Source: Arcticibacter eurypsychrophilus (GTDB taxonomy: Bacteria > Bacteroidota > Bacteroidia > Sphingobacteriales > Sphingobacteriaceae). Taken from it: a stretch of DNA of 64,000 bases. This document shows, piece by piece, positions 63,517 through 64,000 of the stretch; the stretch's first letter is position 1, and each line of letters starts with the position of its first letter. The stretch is from contig NZ_MDFN01000003.1 of the NCBI RefSeq assembly GCF_001730525.1, forward strand, positions 114,925-178,924. Direction: 5' to 3'. The notes under the pieces were generated by a model that was not told the origin of the DNA, did no database searches, and worked only from the letters and a program-made list of their open reading frames with translations. The translations under genes were made by a program, and so were the position numbers.

Positions 63517-64000
63517 TCATAAATATCGTTCATGAAGGATAGCGATATGGTGAATCAGGTGCCCTGCAATCATTAAGCGAAGCCGGTGTGCACTGATTTC
63601 CTTTCCTGAAGCAATTCCTGTTTTGGATAGTTCCTCTTCATTGAGGGAACGGAACAAATAAAGGTGCGATTTCCTCATTAAACTAAACTCCTCTGCAAAG
63701 CTAAGTAGACTCCTGTCATGGAAATGTGCGCGAAGAACATACTCATCCTCATCAAAACCCGGGAGTGCGCTTTGCTCTCCGCGGATGATCACCGTTAAGC
63801 GGTAAACAAGAATTCGCTCTGTATCAATAATATGCCCGGCCATTTCTTTAACGGTCCATTTTCCAGCTGCGTAGGCATAATCAGCCTTATGGGCAATAGA
63901 GCTTAAAAACTCAGGAAATTCCGTTGCCTGTCGTTCCATGACTTCAAGAACGTCACCTGTAACAAGAGCAGTGTGCCTTGAAATGTTCACGACCGAATAT
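63517..64000 (-). CDS. DinB-family protein (5' end outside or at the right edge)
   Basis: About 157 residues from GTG at 63990, and the frame stays open to the edge, so the true start may lie beyond the window. DinB four-helix features: AGKWTVKEMAGHIIDTERI with the first His, and IAGHLIHHIAILHERYL with the HxxxH metal pair. PGFDEDEYV is a common element. Such proteins bind metals and some act as thiol-dependent enzymes. A decayed partial copy of its 3' end is at 49594. Confidence 0.8.
   Translation of the reverse strand, partial: YSVVNISRHTALVTGDVLEVMERQATEFPEFLSSIAHKADYAYAAGKWTVKEMAGHIIDTERILVYRLTVIIRGEQSALPGFDEDEYVLRAHFHDRSLLSFAEEFSLMRKSHLYLFRSLNEEELSKTGIASGKEISAHRLRLMIAGHLIHHIAILHERYL

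Overview
The window looks like chromosome from a low-GC member of the Bacteroidota, most likely Sphingobacteriaceae (Pedobacter-like). The evidence is a SusC/SusD pair with its own FecI/FecR-type sigma/anti-sigma genes, signal peptides ending in the local -AQ style, promoter boxes of the TAnnTTTG type, and almost no Shine-Dalgarno sequences. No rRNA or tRNA gene was seen, so the assignment rests on gene content.

Layout. 1-2.7 kb: the start of an MksF-MksE-MksB (Wadjet/condensin-like) operon that runs off the left edge. 3.2-5.2 kb: an AraJ-type MFS exporter and a decayed MATE exporter. 5.3-36.6 kb: a 17-gene polysaccharide utilization locus (PUL), all on the minus strand. In transcription order it encodes GH35, GH29 with a discoidin-like domain, GH20, two serine esterase-like hydrolases, glycosylasparaginase, CutC, a ROK regulator, ECF sigma, FecR, SusC (with STN domain), SusD, then after a terminator GH29, a CBM9-like protein, a family-10-like hydrolase, GH92, GH2 and GH3. 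Read together, these could strip beta-1,3-Gal, alpha-1,4-Fuc, GlcNAc, alpha-Man, beta-1,2-Xyl, core alpha-1,3-Fuc and beta-Man, and finally cut GlcNAc-Asn. That matches the parts list of a plant-type complex N-glycan; no sialidase is present. Substrate is inference.

36.8-45.3 kb: an ECF sigma/membrane protein/small protein operon, a subclass B1 metallo-beta-lactamase, a phospholipase remnant, gpmA, a secreted amidase, and an MlaE-MlaF-MlaD plus universal-stress operon. 45.3-54.4 kb: a gene graveyard holding an HxlR/azoreductase divergon, a Fic protein with twin operators and a DUF6624 protein, among many broken or duplicated fragments. These include an alpha/beta hydrolase split by an exact 121-bp tandem duplication, two remnants of an AAA ATPase, a ParE toxin broken next to an intact antitoxin, an MNT nucleotidyltransferase whose HEPN partner is cut to six codons, a decayed agmatine deiminase, and pieces of DinB, sigma factor and SDR genes. 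Several are partial copies of segments found elsewhere in the window.

54.5-57.3 kb: a very AT-rich pair, a beta-helix protein and a glycosyltransferase, whose right end overlaps an orphan signal-peptide start on the other strand; the glycosyltransferase start codon is inside a 25-bp hairpin. 57.4-64 kb: an AlbA_2/ATPase regulator with a 12-bp coding repeat, a TPR histidine kinase and response regulator, two secreted proteins of unknown function, and a DinB-family gene reaching the right edge.

The strongest candidates for something undescribed are the complete-looking N-glycan PUL with CutC, two esterases and an uncharacterised Tat-exported hydrolase; the paired 20-bp motif attached to AAA-ATPase remnants; and the hairpin over the glycosyltransferase start.
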